Source of the DNA: Streptomyces sp. NBC_01244
GTDB lineage: Bacteria; Actinomycetota; Actinomycetes; Streptomycetales; Streptomycetaceae
Direction of reading: 5' to 3'
Assembly (NCBI RefSeq): GCF_035987325.1
Contig: NZ_CP108488.1
Span: forward strand, 6,076,001 to 6,140,000
DNA: 64,000 nt
Below are positions 46,664-55,090 of this stretch, in pieces. Position numbers and translations under genes: made by a program. The notes beneath the pieces are model-generated. The model was not told the DNA's origin. It ran no database searches and saw only the letters and a program-made list of their open reading frames with translations. The number at the start of each line of letters is the position of its first letter. The stretch's first letter is position 1.

Positions 46664-47488
46664 CTAGAAGATCCTCGGGTCGGTGAAGGCGCCGCTGGCC
46701 AGCAGGTACACGTAGAAGTCGCACAGGGCCACGCTGATCAGCGAGGCCCACGCCAGCTGCATGTGACGGGAGTTGAGGCGGCTGATCCAGCCCCACAGGC
46801 GGTAGCGGACCGGGTGCTTGGAGAAGTGCTTGAGGCGGCCGCCCATGATGTGCCGGCAGGAGTGGCAGGACAGCGTGTACGCCCAGATCAGCCCGATGTT
46901 GAGGAGGAACAGCAGGGTTCCGAGGCCCATGTGGCCCCACGCGTAGTTCTCGTCGCGGAAGGTCAGCACGGTGTCGTAGGTGAGGATGCCCGCGACCGGC
47001 AGCGCCGCGTAGAAGAAGTACCGGTGCATGTTCTGGAAGATCAGCGGGAAGCGGGTCTCCCCGCTGTACGAGCTGTGCGGCTCGGCGACGGCGCAGGCGG
47101 GCGGCGAGGCCCAGAAGCCCCGGTAGTAGGCCTTGCGGTAGTAGTAGCAGGTCAGCCGGAAGCCGAGCGGGAAGACCAGGATCAGCAGCGCGGGGGACAG
47201 GCCCCACCAGCTGCCGAGGAGGTCGAGGTTCGGGCCGCCGCGCATCTCCTCGCAGTTCTCCGCGAGACACGGGGAGTAGAAGGGCGAGACGTACGGCGCC
47301 GCGTAGTAGTCGTCGTTGGCGAAGGCCCGCCAGGTCGAGTACACGATGAAGGCGAGCAGCCCGGCCGCGGTGCCGGCGGGGGAGAGCCACCACCGGTCGG
47401 TCCGCAGGTGCCGGGCCTCGATCGCGGCCCGCGAGGCGTCGTGGACGCCGCCGGGCCGCTGTGGGGATGGTTGGGTGCCTGTGGCCAA
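46664..47488 (-). CDS. sdhC: Sdh1-type succinate dehydrogenase membrane subunit
   Basis: 274 residues, five TM helices (about 40-58, 95-115, 155-172, 185-207, 245-265). The second half has HMGLGTLLFLLNIGLIWAY then TLSCHSCRHIMGG, and an external loop PCLAENCEEM. This is the single large anchor of the actinobacterial Sdh1 complex, not the SdhC/SdhD pair. The Cys/His-rich motif may hold the membrane Rieske-type cluster described for the mycobacterial Sdh1 (inference). ATG at 47488. First gene of the operon; a 76-residue gene lies upstream. Confidence 0.88.
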   Translation of the reverse strand: MATGTQPSPQRPGGVHDASRAAIEARHLRTDRWWLSPAGTAAGLLAFIVYSTWRAFANDDYYAAPYVSPFYSPCLAENCEEMRGGPNLDLLGSWWGLSPALLILVFPLGFRLTCYYYRKAYYRGFWASPPACAVAEPHSSYSGETRFPLIFQNMHRYFFYAALPVAGILTYDTVLTFRDENYAWGHMGLGTLLFLLNIGLIWAYTLSCHSCRHIMGGRLKHFSKHPVRYRLWGWISRLNSRHMQLAWASLISVALCDFYVYLLASGAFTDPRIF

Positions 47489-47593
47489 GAGGGACTCCGG
47501 GTGGAGTGATGAGGGGTGCCCCGGAGGCCCGGCCGCCCGTCGCTGCGGGTGACCGGGTCCGGTGGGGCGGGTGGGGTGTGCGGGAGGGGCCGG

Positions 47594-47824
47594 TCAGGGA
47601 GCGCGGCGGTCGCGGGCGCCGAGACCTTCGTCGTCGACGTCCGTCCACAGCGCACTGTCGTACGGGGTGTCCGGGACGCTGACCATCGCGCCCTCGCCGG
47701 GGGGCCGGGAGGCGGTCGGTGCCGGACGGGCCGTGTTCGCGACGTCCCGCTCGAGCTGCTCCACCGAGCGGACCAGCTCGTTCAGGTTGCGCCGTACGGC
47801 GGTCAAATCGTCTTGCAGGGACAT
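47594..47824 (-). CDS. Small hypothetical protein upstream of the sdh operon
   Basis: 76 residues: MSLQDDLTAVRRNLNELVRSVEQLERDV is a predicted amphipathic helix or short coiled coil, followed by a disordered Pro-rich segment and PDTPYDSALWTDVDDEGLG. No TM helix. GTGAGGG upstream of ATG 47824. It sits 105 bp before sdhC on the same strand, possibly co-transcribed. I do not recognise a family. Confidence 0.65.
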   Translation of the reverse strand: MSLQDDLTAVRRNLNELVRSVEQLERDVANTARPAPTASRPPGEGAMVSVPDTPYDSALWTDVDDEGLGARDRRAP

Positions 47825-48187
47825 GATTTGCCCTCACTTCCGCTGAGGTGCGGTGGCAGCGCTCATGTGCGCCTGCGAGTGTCGCGCCTCCCGTCCCCCG
47901 TTGTGAAGGGACGTGCAGCGATTGCGGGCGCGCAGGCGTGAACTGTGCGCCCCTCCCTGCTCCCATTTTCATCCCTCTTACGGGGGAACGCCCGCCCGGA
48001 AAGCAAGCCGGATTGGTCCGCACGGGTGGGGTTCGCGGCGTGGCGGGGGTCGGCTGCGGCGGGTGTGGCGGGGTGTCGATTTCAGTGGGTTTCGGCACCC
48101 AGTGTGATCAGCTCCATATACCGCCGAACGTGATCAAAACATCCCCTTTCACAGCTCCCCCCACGCCCCGTCCCGGAGGTACCACCC
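47825..48187. other. Gene-free divergent region with a GTGATCA direct repeat
   Basis: No gene seen. GTGATCA occurs at 48104-48110 and 48130-48136, 26 bases apart, flanking an AT-rich CATATACC that could be the -10 of the substrate-binding protein gene. GGAGG is present 6-7 bases before its ATG at 48188. The half nearer the 76-residue gene is featureless and GC-rich. Confidence 0.5.
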
Positions 48188-50614
48188 ATGTCCCAGAGAA
48201 GGCGCAGGTCCTTGGCGCTCCTGACCTCGGGAGTTCTTGCACTGCCGCTGCTCGCGGGCTGCGGCGCGGGTGAAGACGAGGGCGGCCCGGCCGCCGCCGG
48301 ACAGGACATCGCGGCCGCCACCCGCGACAAGGTCGCCGACGGCGGGGTGCTGCGGTGGGCCGTGGACTCCATGCCGGGCACCCTCAACGCCTTCCAGGCC
48401 GATGCGGACGCCACCACCAACCGGATCGCCGGGGCGGTACTGCCCCAGCTGTTCGTACTGGACGGCAAGGGGCGGCCGGTGGCCAACCCCGACTACCTGG
48501 AGAAGGCCGAGGTCGTCGAGCGGGAGCCCAAGCAGGTCGTCCTGTACAAGCTCAACCAGCAGGCGGTCTGGAGCGACGGCCGCGAGATCGGCGCCGCCGA
48601 CTTCGTCGCCCAGTGGCGGGCCCTGAACGGCAAGGACTCCGCGTACTGGACGGCGCGCAACGCCGGCTACGACCGGATCGAGAAGATCGAGCGCGGCAAG
48701 ACGGACCTGGAGGTCAAGGTCACCTTCGTCAGGCCGTACGCCGACTGGCGCTCCCTCTTCAGCCCCCTCTACCCCAAGCAGGTCACCGGCACCCCGGAGA
48801 GCTTCAACGAGGGGGCCCGGGGCGCCCTGAAGGTCACCGCGGGCCCCTTCGGCCTGGGCGCCATCGACAAGAAGACCGGTACGGCCTCGCTGACCCGCAA
48901 CCCGCGCTGGTGGGGCAGCCCCGCCAAGCTCGACACCCTGGTCCTCACCGCGGTGCCCCGCTCCGAACGCCCGGCCGCGCTGGCCGCCGGCAAGCTCGAC
49001 CTGGCGGAGATCGACCGCACCGGGGCCGACCGGATCGCCCTGGCCCGCCGCGCGGCCGCCAAGGCCGACGGGGCCCACGGCCCGGCCGCCTCGGTGACGG
49101 CCGCGCAGGCCACCCTGTCGTGGGCGCTCGCCTTCGGAGCGGACGAGGACAAGGCCAAGGAGGCGCAGGCCATCCGCCAGAAGCACGCGGAATCGGTGAA
49201 GCGGTACGCCGAGGAGCAGAGCGCCCTGCGCGGATTCGCCGTCCGCAAGTCCCTGGAGCCCGCTTACACGCAGCTCGCGATGAACGGCGCGAGCGGCCCG
49301 CTCGCCGACGAGCGGGTACGCCGCGCCGTGGCCCGCGCCCTGGACCGCCAGGCGCTCGCCGACATCGTCCTCAAGCCCCTGGACCTGCCCGCGAAGCCGG
49401 TGGGCAGCCACCTCGCGCTGGCCGGGCAGCAGGCGTACGCCGACAACAGCGATGCCCTCGGCGGCCAGGACACCCAGGCCTCGCAGGCCCTCCTCGCGGA
49501 CGCCGGCTGGCGCCGGGGCGGCAAGATCACCGAGCCGGCGGGCGCGAAGGCGGGCTCGGAGGCCGCCGAGGGGACGGACGACTCCAAGACCCCGGCGGTC
49601 CCGGCAGCGGGCCCGGGCACCGGGAACGACGGCCTCTACATCGTCGGCCAGGACGACGGCAAGCCCGGCGACGCCGCCCGCGCCGCAGTCGCCGCCCTGC
49701 GCGCAGCCCACCCCGACGACCGTCCCGAAGGCCCCGAGGACCCGGCCGGCACGGACCTGCCCGAAGGCCGGTACAAACACCCCGCCCAAGACGGCGAGAT
49801 CGTCGACGCCGACGCCTTCGCGGAGGCGGAGAGCGGGCAGAACCGGCCCTCCCCGGTCCTCGCACCGGCCCCGTTCGCGGCCCTCCAGGAGCAGTCCCTG
49901 CGCACCCAGGCCGAGGCCCAGGCCGACGCCGTGGACGACGGCAAGCGCAGCCCGGCCCTGGACGCCGAAGCCGCGGCCGAACCGGCGGACGTCCAGGCGA
50001 GCACCGCCCCGGCCCCCGCCAAGCAGGCCGTGCGCACCTCCGGCAACGTGCTCGCCAAGGACGGCAAGGCGCTCACCCTGCGCTTCGTCCTGCCGGCCGG
50101 CCCCGGCTCGGAGGCGCTGCGCACGGTCGGCGAGCGGATCTCGCAGATGCTCCGGAAGGTCGGCGTGCAGACCGAGCTGACCAAGGTGGCCGACGAGAGC
50201 TTCTTCAAGGACCACATCGCCTCGGGCCAGTACGACCTGGCGCTCTACTCGTGGCCCGCGACCGCCTACCCGGCCACGGACGCCCGGCCCATCTTCGCCA
50301 AGCCGGAGCCGGCCGCCGACGGCTCGCTGCTGGTCGAACAGAACTACACGCGGGTCGGCACCGACCACATCGACCAGCTCTTCGACCAGGCGCTCGGTGA
50401 GCTGGACGAGGCGGCCGCCCGCGAGCTGATGCGCAAGGCGGACGCCCGGATCTGGGCGACGGCCGGCTCCATCCCGCTCTACCAGCGCCCCGAGCTGGTG
50501 GCCGTGAAGCCCGGCCTCACCAACGCGGGCGCCTTCGGCCTCGGAGCCCCGCGCTACCAGGACATCGGCTGGAAGAAGCCGGCCGCGGCGAAGAAGAGCG
50601 ACAAGAAGAAGTGA
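48188..50614 (+). CDS. SBP_bac_5-type solute-binding lipoprotein with a large insertion
   Basis: 808 residues. Lipobox L-A-G-C at about residue 25. The family fold is visible: GGVLRWAVDSMPGTLNAF, GRPVANPDYL, SDGREIGAADFVAQW, NPRWWGSPAKLD, DERVRRAVARALDRQAL and, after the insert, LAKDGKALTLRFVLPAG and SEALRTVGERISQMLRKVGVQ. Residues about 444-620 are an Ala/Pro/Asp/Glu-rich insertion of about 175 residues placed between the two halves of lobe II, with YKHPAQDGEIVDADAFAEAE inside. Usual members have 530-620 residues. No permease or ATPase lies beside it, so it must share a transporter or serve as a sensor. ATG 48188. Confidence 0.88.
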   Translation: MSQRRRRSLALLTSGVLALPLLAGCGAGEDEGGPAAAGQDIAAATRDKVADGGVLRWAVDSMPGTLNAFQADADATTNRIAGAVLPQLFVLDGKGRPVANPDYLEKAEVVEREPKQVVLYKLNQQAVWSDGREIGAADFVAQWRALNGKDSAYWTARNAGYDRIEKIERGKTDLEVKVTFVRPYADWRSLFSPLYPKQVTGTPESFNEGARGALKVTAGPFGLGAIDKKTGTASLTRNPRWWGSPAKLDTLVLTAVPRSERPAALAAGKLDLAEIDRTGADRIALARRAAAKADGAHGPAASVTAAQATLSWALAFGADEDKAKEAQAIRQKHAESVKRYAEEQSALRGFAVRKSLEPAYTQLAMNGASGPLADERVRRAVARALDRQALADIVLKPLDLPAKPVGSHLALAGQQAYADNSDALGGQDTQASQALLADAGWRRGGKITEPAGAKAGSEAAEGTDDSKTPAVPAAGPGTGNDGLYIVGQDDGKPGDAARAAVAALRAAHPDDRPEGPEDPAGTDLPEGRYKHPAQDGEIVDADAFAEAESGQNRPSPVLAPAPFAALQEQSLRTQAEAQADAVDDGKRSPALDAEAAAEPADVQASTAPAPAKQAVRTSGNVLAKDGKALTLRFVLPAGPGSEALRTVGERISQMLRKVGVQTELTKVADESFFKDHIASGQYDLALYSWPATAYPATDARPIFAKPEPAADGSLLVEQNYTRVGTDHIDQLFDQALGELDEAAARELMRKADARIWATAGSIPLYQRPELVAVKPGLTNAGAFGLGAPRYQDIGWKKPAAAKKSDKKK

Positions 50615-50675
50615 TGACGAAGCGGTGCATCCGGGGTTGATTCGAAGGTTCCAAGCTCAGATGTGACTCAAGTCC

Positions 50676-50704
50676 CTTGCCCGCCGGATCACCCGGCGGG
50701 CAAG
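50676..50704 (+). terminator. Terminator after the solute-binding lipoprotein gene
   Basis: Perfect 12-bp stem (50676-50687 with 50693-50704) and 5-base loop ATCAC, 61 bases after the stop. Confidence 0.85.
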
Positions 50705-50933
50705 GTCGTACGTACCCGTTGACCCGCGTGTTTACCGGCTCCACCCATGGCCGGGTCCCCCCACCCAGGACCCCGCCGTGCTCAGTCGTCCGGCCTCTTG
50801 ACAGACCCCCCGGCAGGCGGTTCCCGCCAGCCGACGTACGATGGGGTAAGGCCGTGGCAGGTTTTCCGCCCGGTCGAGGCGCGCGTGCCGGACCGTACGC
50901 GTCGCCATCCACGATCCCGGGAGAAGCGCCGAA
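50705..50933 (+). promoter_or_regulatory. typA upstream region
   Basis: Gene-free. TTGACA at 50798-50803 is a good -35 but no fitting -10 lies 16-19 bases later. TACGAT at 50837-50842 is a good -10 without a good -35. GGGAGAAG precedes the GTG by 6-7 bases. A leader of about 85-90 bases would result from the second site. Confidence 0.35.
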
Positions 50934-52838
50934 GTGCCCACGCGCCACGACATCCGTAACGTCGCCATCGTCGCCCACGTCGACCATGGCAAGACGACCA
51001 TCGTCGATGCCATGCTCAAGCAGGCCGGTGCCTTCGCCGCCCACCAGCACCTCGACGACCGCATGATGGACTCGAACGACCTGGAGCGTGAGAAGGGCAT
51101 CACGATCCTCGCCAAGAACACGGCGGTGAAGTACCACCCGAAGGACGGGTCGGCCCCGATCACGATCAACATCATCGACACCCCCGGCCACGCCGACTTC
51201 GGTGGTGAGGTCGAGCGCGGTCTGTCGATGGTGGACGCCGTCGTTCTGCTGGTGGACGCCTCCGAGGGTCCCCTGCCGCAGACCCGCTTCGTCCTGCGCA
51301 AGGCCCTGCAGGCGAAGATGCCGGTCATCCTCTGCATCAACAAGACGGACCGTCCGGACTCCCGGATCGACGAGGTCGTCAACGAGACGTACGACCTCTT
51401 CCTCGACCTGGACGCCGACGAGGAGCAGATCGAGTTCCCGATCGTCTACGCCTGTGGCCGTGACGGCGTGGCCTCGCTGACCAAGCCCGAGGACGGCACC
51501 GTCCCCGCGGACAGCGACAGCCTGGAGCCCTTCTTCTCCACCATCCTGGCGCACGTTCCGGCCCCGGTGTACGACGAGGAGGCCCCCCTTCAGGCCCACG
51601 TCACCAACCTGGACGCGGACAACTTCCTCGGCCGCATCGCGCTCGTGCGCGTCGAGCAGGGCGAGCTCCGCAAGGGCCAGACCGTCGCGTGGATCAAGCG
51701 TGACGGCACCATCTCCAACGTCCGCATCACCGAGCTGATGATGACCGAGGCGCTCACCCGCAAGCCGGCCGAGGTGGCGGGCCCGGGTGACATCTGCGCG
51801 GTCGCCGGTTTCCCCGACATCATGATCGGCGAGACCCTGGCCGACCCGGAGAACCCGATCGCGCTTCCGCTGATCTCGGTCGACGAGCCGGCGATCTCCA
51901 TGACCATCGGCACGAACACCTCCCCGATGGTCGGCCGCGGCGGCAGCGGCAAGGGCGCGGACGCCAAGTCCGCGGTCAAGGACCGCAAGGTCACCGCCCG
52001 CCAGGTCAAGGACCGTCTGGACCGCGAGCTGGTCGGCAACGTCTCGCTCCGCGTCCTCGAGACCGAGCGTCCCGACGCCTGGGAGGTCCAGGGCCGTGGT
52101 GAGCTCGCGCTCGCCATCCTGGTCGAGCAGATGCGCCGCGAGGGCTTCGAGCTGACCATCGGCAAGCCGCAGGTGGTCACGCAGGAGATCAACGGCAAGG
52201 TGCACGAGCCGGTCGAGCGCATGACGGTCGACGTCCCCGAGGAGCACATGGGCGCGGTCACGCAGCTCATGGGCGTCCGCAAGGGCCGCATGGACAACAT
52301 GTCGAACCACGGCTCCGGCTGGGTCCGCATGGAGTTCGTCGTCCCGTCGCGCGGCCTCATCGGCTTCCGTACCGAGTTCCTGACCGGTACGCGCGGCACG
52401 GGCATCGCCCACTCGATCCACGAGGGCCTCGAGCCGTGGTTCGGCCCGCTGGTGACCCGTAACAACGGTTCGCTGGTCGCCGACCGCTCCGGGTCGGTCA
52501 CGCCGTTCGCGATGATCAACCTGCAGGAGCGCGGTGTCCTGTTCACCGAGCCCGGCACCGAGGTGTACGAGGGCATGATCGTCGGCGAGAACTCCCGCGC
52601 CGACGACATGGACGTGAACATCACCAAGGAGAAGAAGCTCACCAACATGCGTGCGGCTTCCGCGGACAACACCGAGAACGTGGTGCCCCCGCGCAGGCTC
52701 TCCCTGGAGCAGTCCCTGGAGTTCTGCCGCGACGACGAATGCGTCGAGGTGACCCCGGAGGCCGTCCGCATCCGCAAGGTCGTCCTGGACCAGAAGGACC
52801 GCTCGCGCACCGCGTCGCGCGCCAAGTCCGGCAAGTAG
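50934..52838 (+). CDS. typA: Ribosome-associated GTPase TypA/BipA
   Basis: 634 residues. EF-G-like translational GTPase: G1 HVDHGKTTIVDAML, G2 region EKGITILAK, G3 DTPGHADFGGEV, G4 NKTDRPDSR, then the TypA-specific C-terminal domain (GRGELALAILVEQMRREG, NHGSGWVRMEF, SLVADRSGSVTPFAM). It acts on ribosome assembly or translation under stress and cold. GTG start at 50934. The Lys/Arg tail RSRTASRAKSGK is normal. It is immediately upstream of a peptide-transport operon, the same neighbour as bldK in S. coelicolor as I recall. Confidence 0.96.
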   Translation: MPTRHDIRNVAIVAHVDHGKTTIVDAMLKQAGAFAAHQHLDDRMMDSNDLEREKGITILAKNTAVKYHPKDGSAPITINIIDTPGHADFGGEVERGLSMVDAVVLLVDASEGPLPQTRFVLRKALQAKMPVILCINKTDRPDSRIDEVVNETYDLFLDLDADEEQIEFPIVYACGRDGVASLTKPEDGTVPADSDSLEPFFSTILAHVPAPVYDEEAPLQAHVTNLDADNFLGRIALVRVEQGELRKGQTVAWIKRDGTISNVRITELMMTEALTRKPAEVAGPGDICAVAGFPDIMIGETLADPENPIALPLISVDEPAISMTIGTNTSPMVGRGGSGKGADAKSAVKDRKVTARQVKDRLDRELVGNVSLRVLETERPDAWEVQGRGELALAILVEQMRREGFELTIGKPQVVTQEINGKVHEPVERMTVDVPEEHMGAVTQLMGVRKGRMDNMSNHGSGWVRMEFVVPSRGLIGFRTEFLTGTRGTGIAHSIHEGLEPWFGPLVTRNNGSLVADRSGSVTPFAMINLQERGVLFTEPGTEVYEGMIVGENSRADDMDVNITKEKKLTNMRAASADNTENVVPPRRLSLEQSLEFCRDDECVEVTPEAVRIRKVVLDQKDRSRTASRAKSGK

Positions 52839-52889
52839 TCGCGTAGGACCTAGGTCACACCCGGGTCCTGCCCGGTACGGGCTTTAGTG

Positions 52890-52932
52890 AACAGCCCCCT
52901 CCGTCACGTACACCGTGACGGAGGGGGCTGTT
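52890..52932 (+). terminator. Strong terminator after typA
   Basis: Perfect 19-bp stem (52890-52908 with 52914-52932), loop TACAC, followed by CGCTTTTG. One of the most stable hairpins in the window; it isolates typA from the peptide operon. Confidence 0.92.
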
Positions 52933-53278
52933 CGCTTTTGTCAAGCGGATTATTTCGGTCCGGTGTCCGCATACCGACCGTGACACTCCGGAAGAAGAGC
53001 TAACAGTCCGTTTCGTTCATGTCTGTCTCCTATCCGTTTGTCCGGATTTCGGGTTTTAGCCGTAGTGCGATGTTGTGAAAACGAGACCACTTAAGTGTGG
53101 TTTACGGTCAGGCAGTCCCTGAGGATGGCTCCATTGAGCTCGGGTCAATGGGTCACACGCTGTGGGGAGCGTCGACTCACGAGCACACTCGGGACACCGG
53201 TCCTATCGCCGTCAGGGGTGTCGGCGAAGCACACCTGTGTCCTTCACATCAGACAGTGGACTCATGAGGAGGAAACCC
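52933..53278 (+). promoter_or_regulatory. Long AT-richer leader/promoter of the first peptide ABC operon
   Basis: 346 bases without a gene and with visibly lower GC than flanks (GTTTTAGCC, TTGTGAAAACG, CACTTAAGTG). CACTTAAGTG at 53088-53097 is a perfect 10-bp palindrome. A strong GAGGAGG ribosome-binding site lies at 53266-53272. Such long regions upstream of bldK-type operons typically hold several regulator sites; I could not assign any regulator with confidence. Confidence 0.5.
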
Positions 53279-54916
53279 ATGCGCGGTGCCAAGAGCGCCA
53301 AGTGGGTAACGGGCGCGATTGTCGTCGCCCTGGCAGCGACTGCCTGTGGCGGCGGTGGCGGCAACGACGCCGGCGCCAAGGGTGAGGTTGACCCGAACGG
53401 CATCTACTCGATCGAGGTGGGCGAGCCGGAGAAGCTTCTCCAGCCGGCCGACACGATGGAGTCCAACGGCTCGATCGCGATGTCTGGTCTGTTCTCCCAG
53501 CTCGTCGACTACGACGCCGACGGCAAGATCGTCAACGTCAACGCCGAGTCGGTCACGACCACGGACAGCAAGCTGTGGACCGTCAAGCTCAAGCCGGGCT
53601 GGACCTTCCACGACGGCACCAAGGTGACCGCCGAGTCCTACGTCAAGGCGTGGAACTGGGCCGCGAACATCAACAACAAGCAGGGCAACGCGTCCTGGTT
53701 CGCCGACATCAAGGGCTTCGAGGCCCTGCACCCCGAGGCCGAGGGCGCCAAGCCCACCGGTGACGCGCTCGAGGGTCTGAAGATCGTCGACGAGAACACC
53801 TTCACCATCGAGCTCAACGGCGCGGTGCCGTACTTCGCGTACAAGCTCGGCTACGAGGTCTACTCCCCGCTGCCCGCCTCGTTCTACGCGGACCCCGCGG
53901 CCGCCGGTGAGAAGCCGGTCGGCAACGGCCCGTACAAGTTCAAGTCGTGGGAGCACAAGAAGCAGATCGAGCTCACGCGCTTCGACGACTACAAGGGTGT
54001 CGACAAGGCGAAGAACGGCGGTGTGATTCTCAAGAACTACACCACCCTCGAGACCGCCTACGAGGACCTGAAGTCGGGCAACGTCGACGTCCTGCGTCAG
54101 ATCAGCCCGAAGGACCTCCCGGTCTACCGCGCCGACCTCGGTGACCGCGCCGTGGACCAGGCGTACTCCGCCGTCCAGACGCTGGCCATCGCGTACTACG
54201 CCGACCAGTGGAAGACCCCGAAGCAGGTCTCCCCGAAGGTCATCCAGGGCCTGTCGATGGCGATCGACCGCGACACCATCACCAAGACCGTGCTCCAGGG
54301 CACCCGTGAGCCGGCGACCGGCTGGGTCGCCAAGGGCGTCCTCGGCTACACGCCGACCGGTTCCGGTGACGTGACCAAGTTCGACCCGGCGAAGGCCAAG
54401 GCCCTCATCACCGAGGGCGGCGGCGTCCCGAACAACGAGATCTTCATCCAGTTCAACTCGGATGGCGGTCACAAGGAATGGGTCGAGGCCGTCTGCGGCA
54501 GCATCACCTCGGCCACCGGCGTCAAGTGCACCGGTGACGCCAAGCCGGACTTCCAGGCCGACCTCCAGGCCCGCAAGTCCAAGCAGGTCAAGTCGATCTA
54601 CCGCTCCGGCTGGGTCCTCGACTACCCGGTGAACGCCAACTTCATCAGCGACCTGTTCCGTACGGGCGCCGGCGGCAACCAGGGTGGCTTCACCAGCCCC
54701 GAGCTCGACGCCAAGATCGCCGCGGCCGACAGCGCCGCGACCCTCGACGAGTCCGTGAAGGCCTACCAGGCCATCGAGAAGGAACTCGTCAACTACATGC
54801 CTTCCATCCCGCTCTGGTACTACAAGGTCAACGCGGGCTACTCCGAGAAGGTCCAGAACGTGAAGTACGCCCAGGACGGCGACCCGATCCTCGACCAGGT
54901 CGAGGTCAAGAAGTAA
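53279..54916 (+). CDS. Oligopeptide-binding lipoprotein, BldKB/OppA type (operon 1)
   Basis: 545 residues. Lipobox A-T-A-C at about residue 22 (VALAATACGGGG). SBP_bac_5 fold: VGEPEKLLQPADTMESNG, WTVKLKPGWTFHDGTKVTAESYV, GNGPYKFKSWEHKKQIEL, GLSMAIDRDTITK, and ends PSIPLWYYKVNAGYSEKV. Binds extracellular peptides and delivers them to the cognate permeases. ATG 53279 with GAGGAGG 6 bases upstream; a GTG/ATG further up (53264) is inside the Shine-Dalgarno region. Its position right after typA matches the BldK locus of Streptomyces (inference; bldK imports a developmental peptide signal). Confidence 0.9.
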   Translation: MRGAKSAKWVTGAIVVALAATACGGGGGNDAGAKGEVDPNGIYSIEVGEPEKLLQPADTMESNGSIAMSGLFSQLVDYDADGKIVNVNAESVTTTDSKLWTVKLKPGWTFHDGTKVTAESYVKAWNWAANINNKQGNASWFADIKGFEALHPEAEGAKPTGDALEGLKIVDENTFTIELNGAVPYFAYKLGYEVYSPLPASFYADPAAAGEKPVGNGPYKFKSWEHKKQIELTRFDDYKGVDKAKNGGVILKNYTTLETAYEDLKSGNVDVLRQISPKDLPVYRADLGDRAVDQAYSAVQTLAIAYYADQWKTPKQVSPKVIQGLSMAIDRDTITKTVLQGTREPATGWVAKGVLGYTPTGSGDVTKFDPAKAKALITEGGGVPNNEIFIQFNSDGGHKEWVEAVCGSITSATGVKCTGDAKPDFQADLQARKSKQVKSIYRSGWVLDYPVNANFISDLFRTGAGGNQGGFTSPELDAKIAAADSAATLDESVKAYQAIEKELVNYMPSIPLWYYKVNAGYSEKVQNVKYAQDGDPILDQVEVKK

Positions 54917-54944
54917 GTCCTACCGCGTAATTCCTTTCGACGGA

Positions 54945-55053
54945 TGTGGGCCGGCGGGGAGCCGGCCCACATTCGGGCCTACATGCAGCGCCCGGGGGGC
55001 CCTTTCGCGACGCAGTGACGGAACCGTCACGCGCGTGCGTGGCGAAAGGGCCC
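54945..55053 (+). terminator. Double hairpin attenuator between binding protein and permease genes
   Basis: Hairpin 1: 11-bp perfect stem (54945-54955 with 54961-54971). Hairpin 2: 12-bp perfect outer stem (54997-55008 with 55042-55053) enclosing an inner 7-bp hairpin (55015-55021 with 55024-55030). They fill the 174-bp gap between SBP stop and permease start, where termination or RNA processing would make more binding protein than permease. Confidence 0.85.
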
Positions 55054-55090
55054 GTCCGGCTGCGCCTGCCGCATCTTCTACGGAGGCATG

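Noticed and set aside
45172..48098. Long minus-strand frames overlapping sdhA/sdhC in another frame
   Set aside because: Arg/Pro/Ala/Gly-biased shadows. The real sdh frames have complete cofactor motifs.
53095..53385. A 96-codon frame in the operon 1 leader
   Set aside because: No ribosome-binding site, mixed codon positions, and it overlaps the binding-protein start in another frame.
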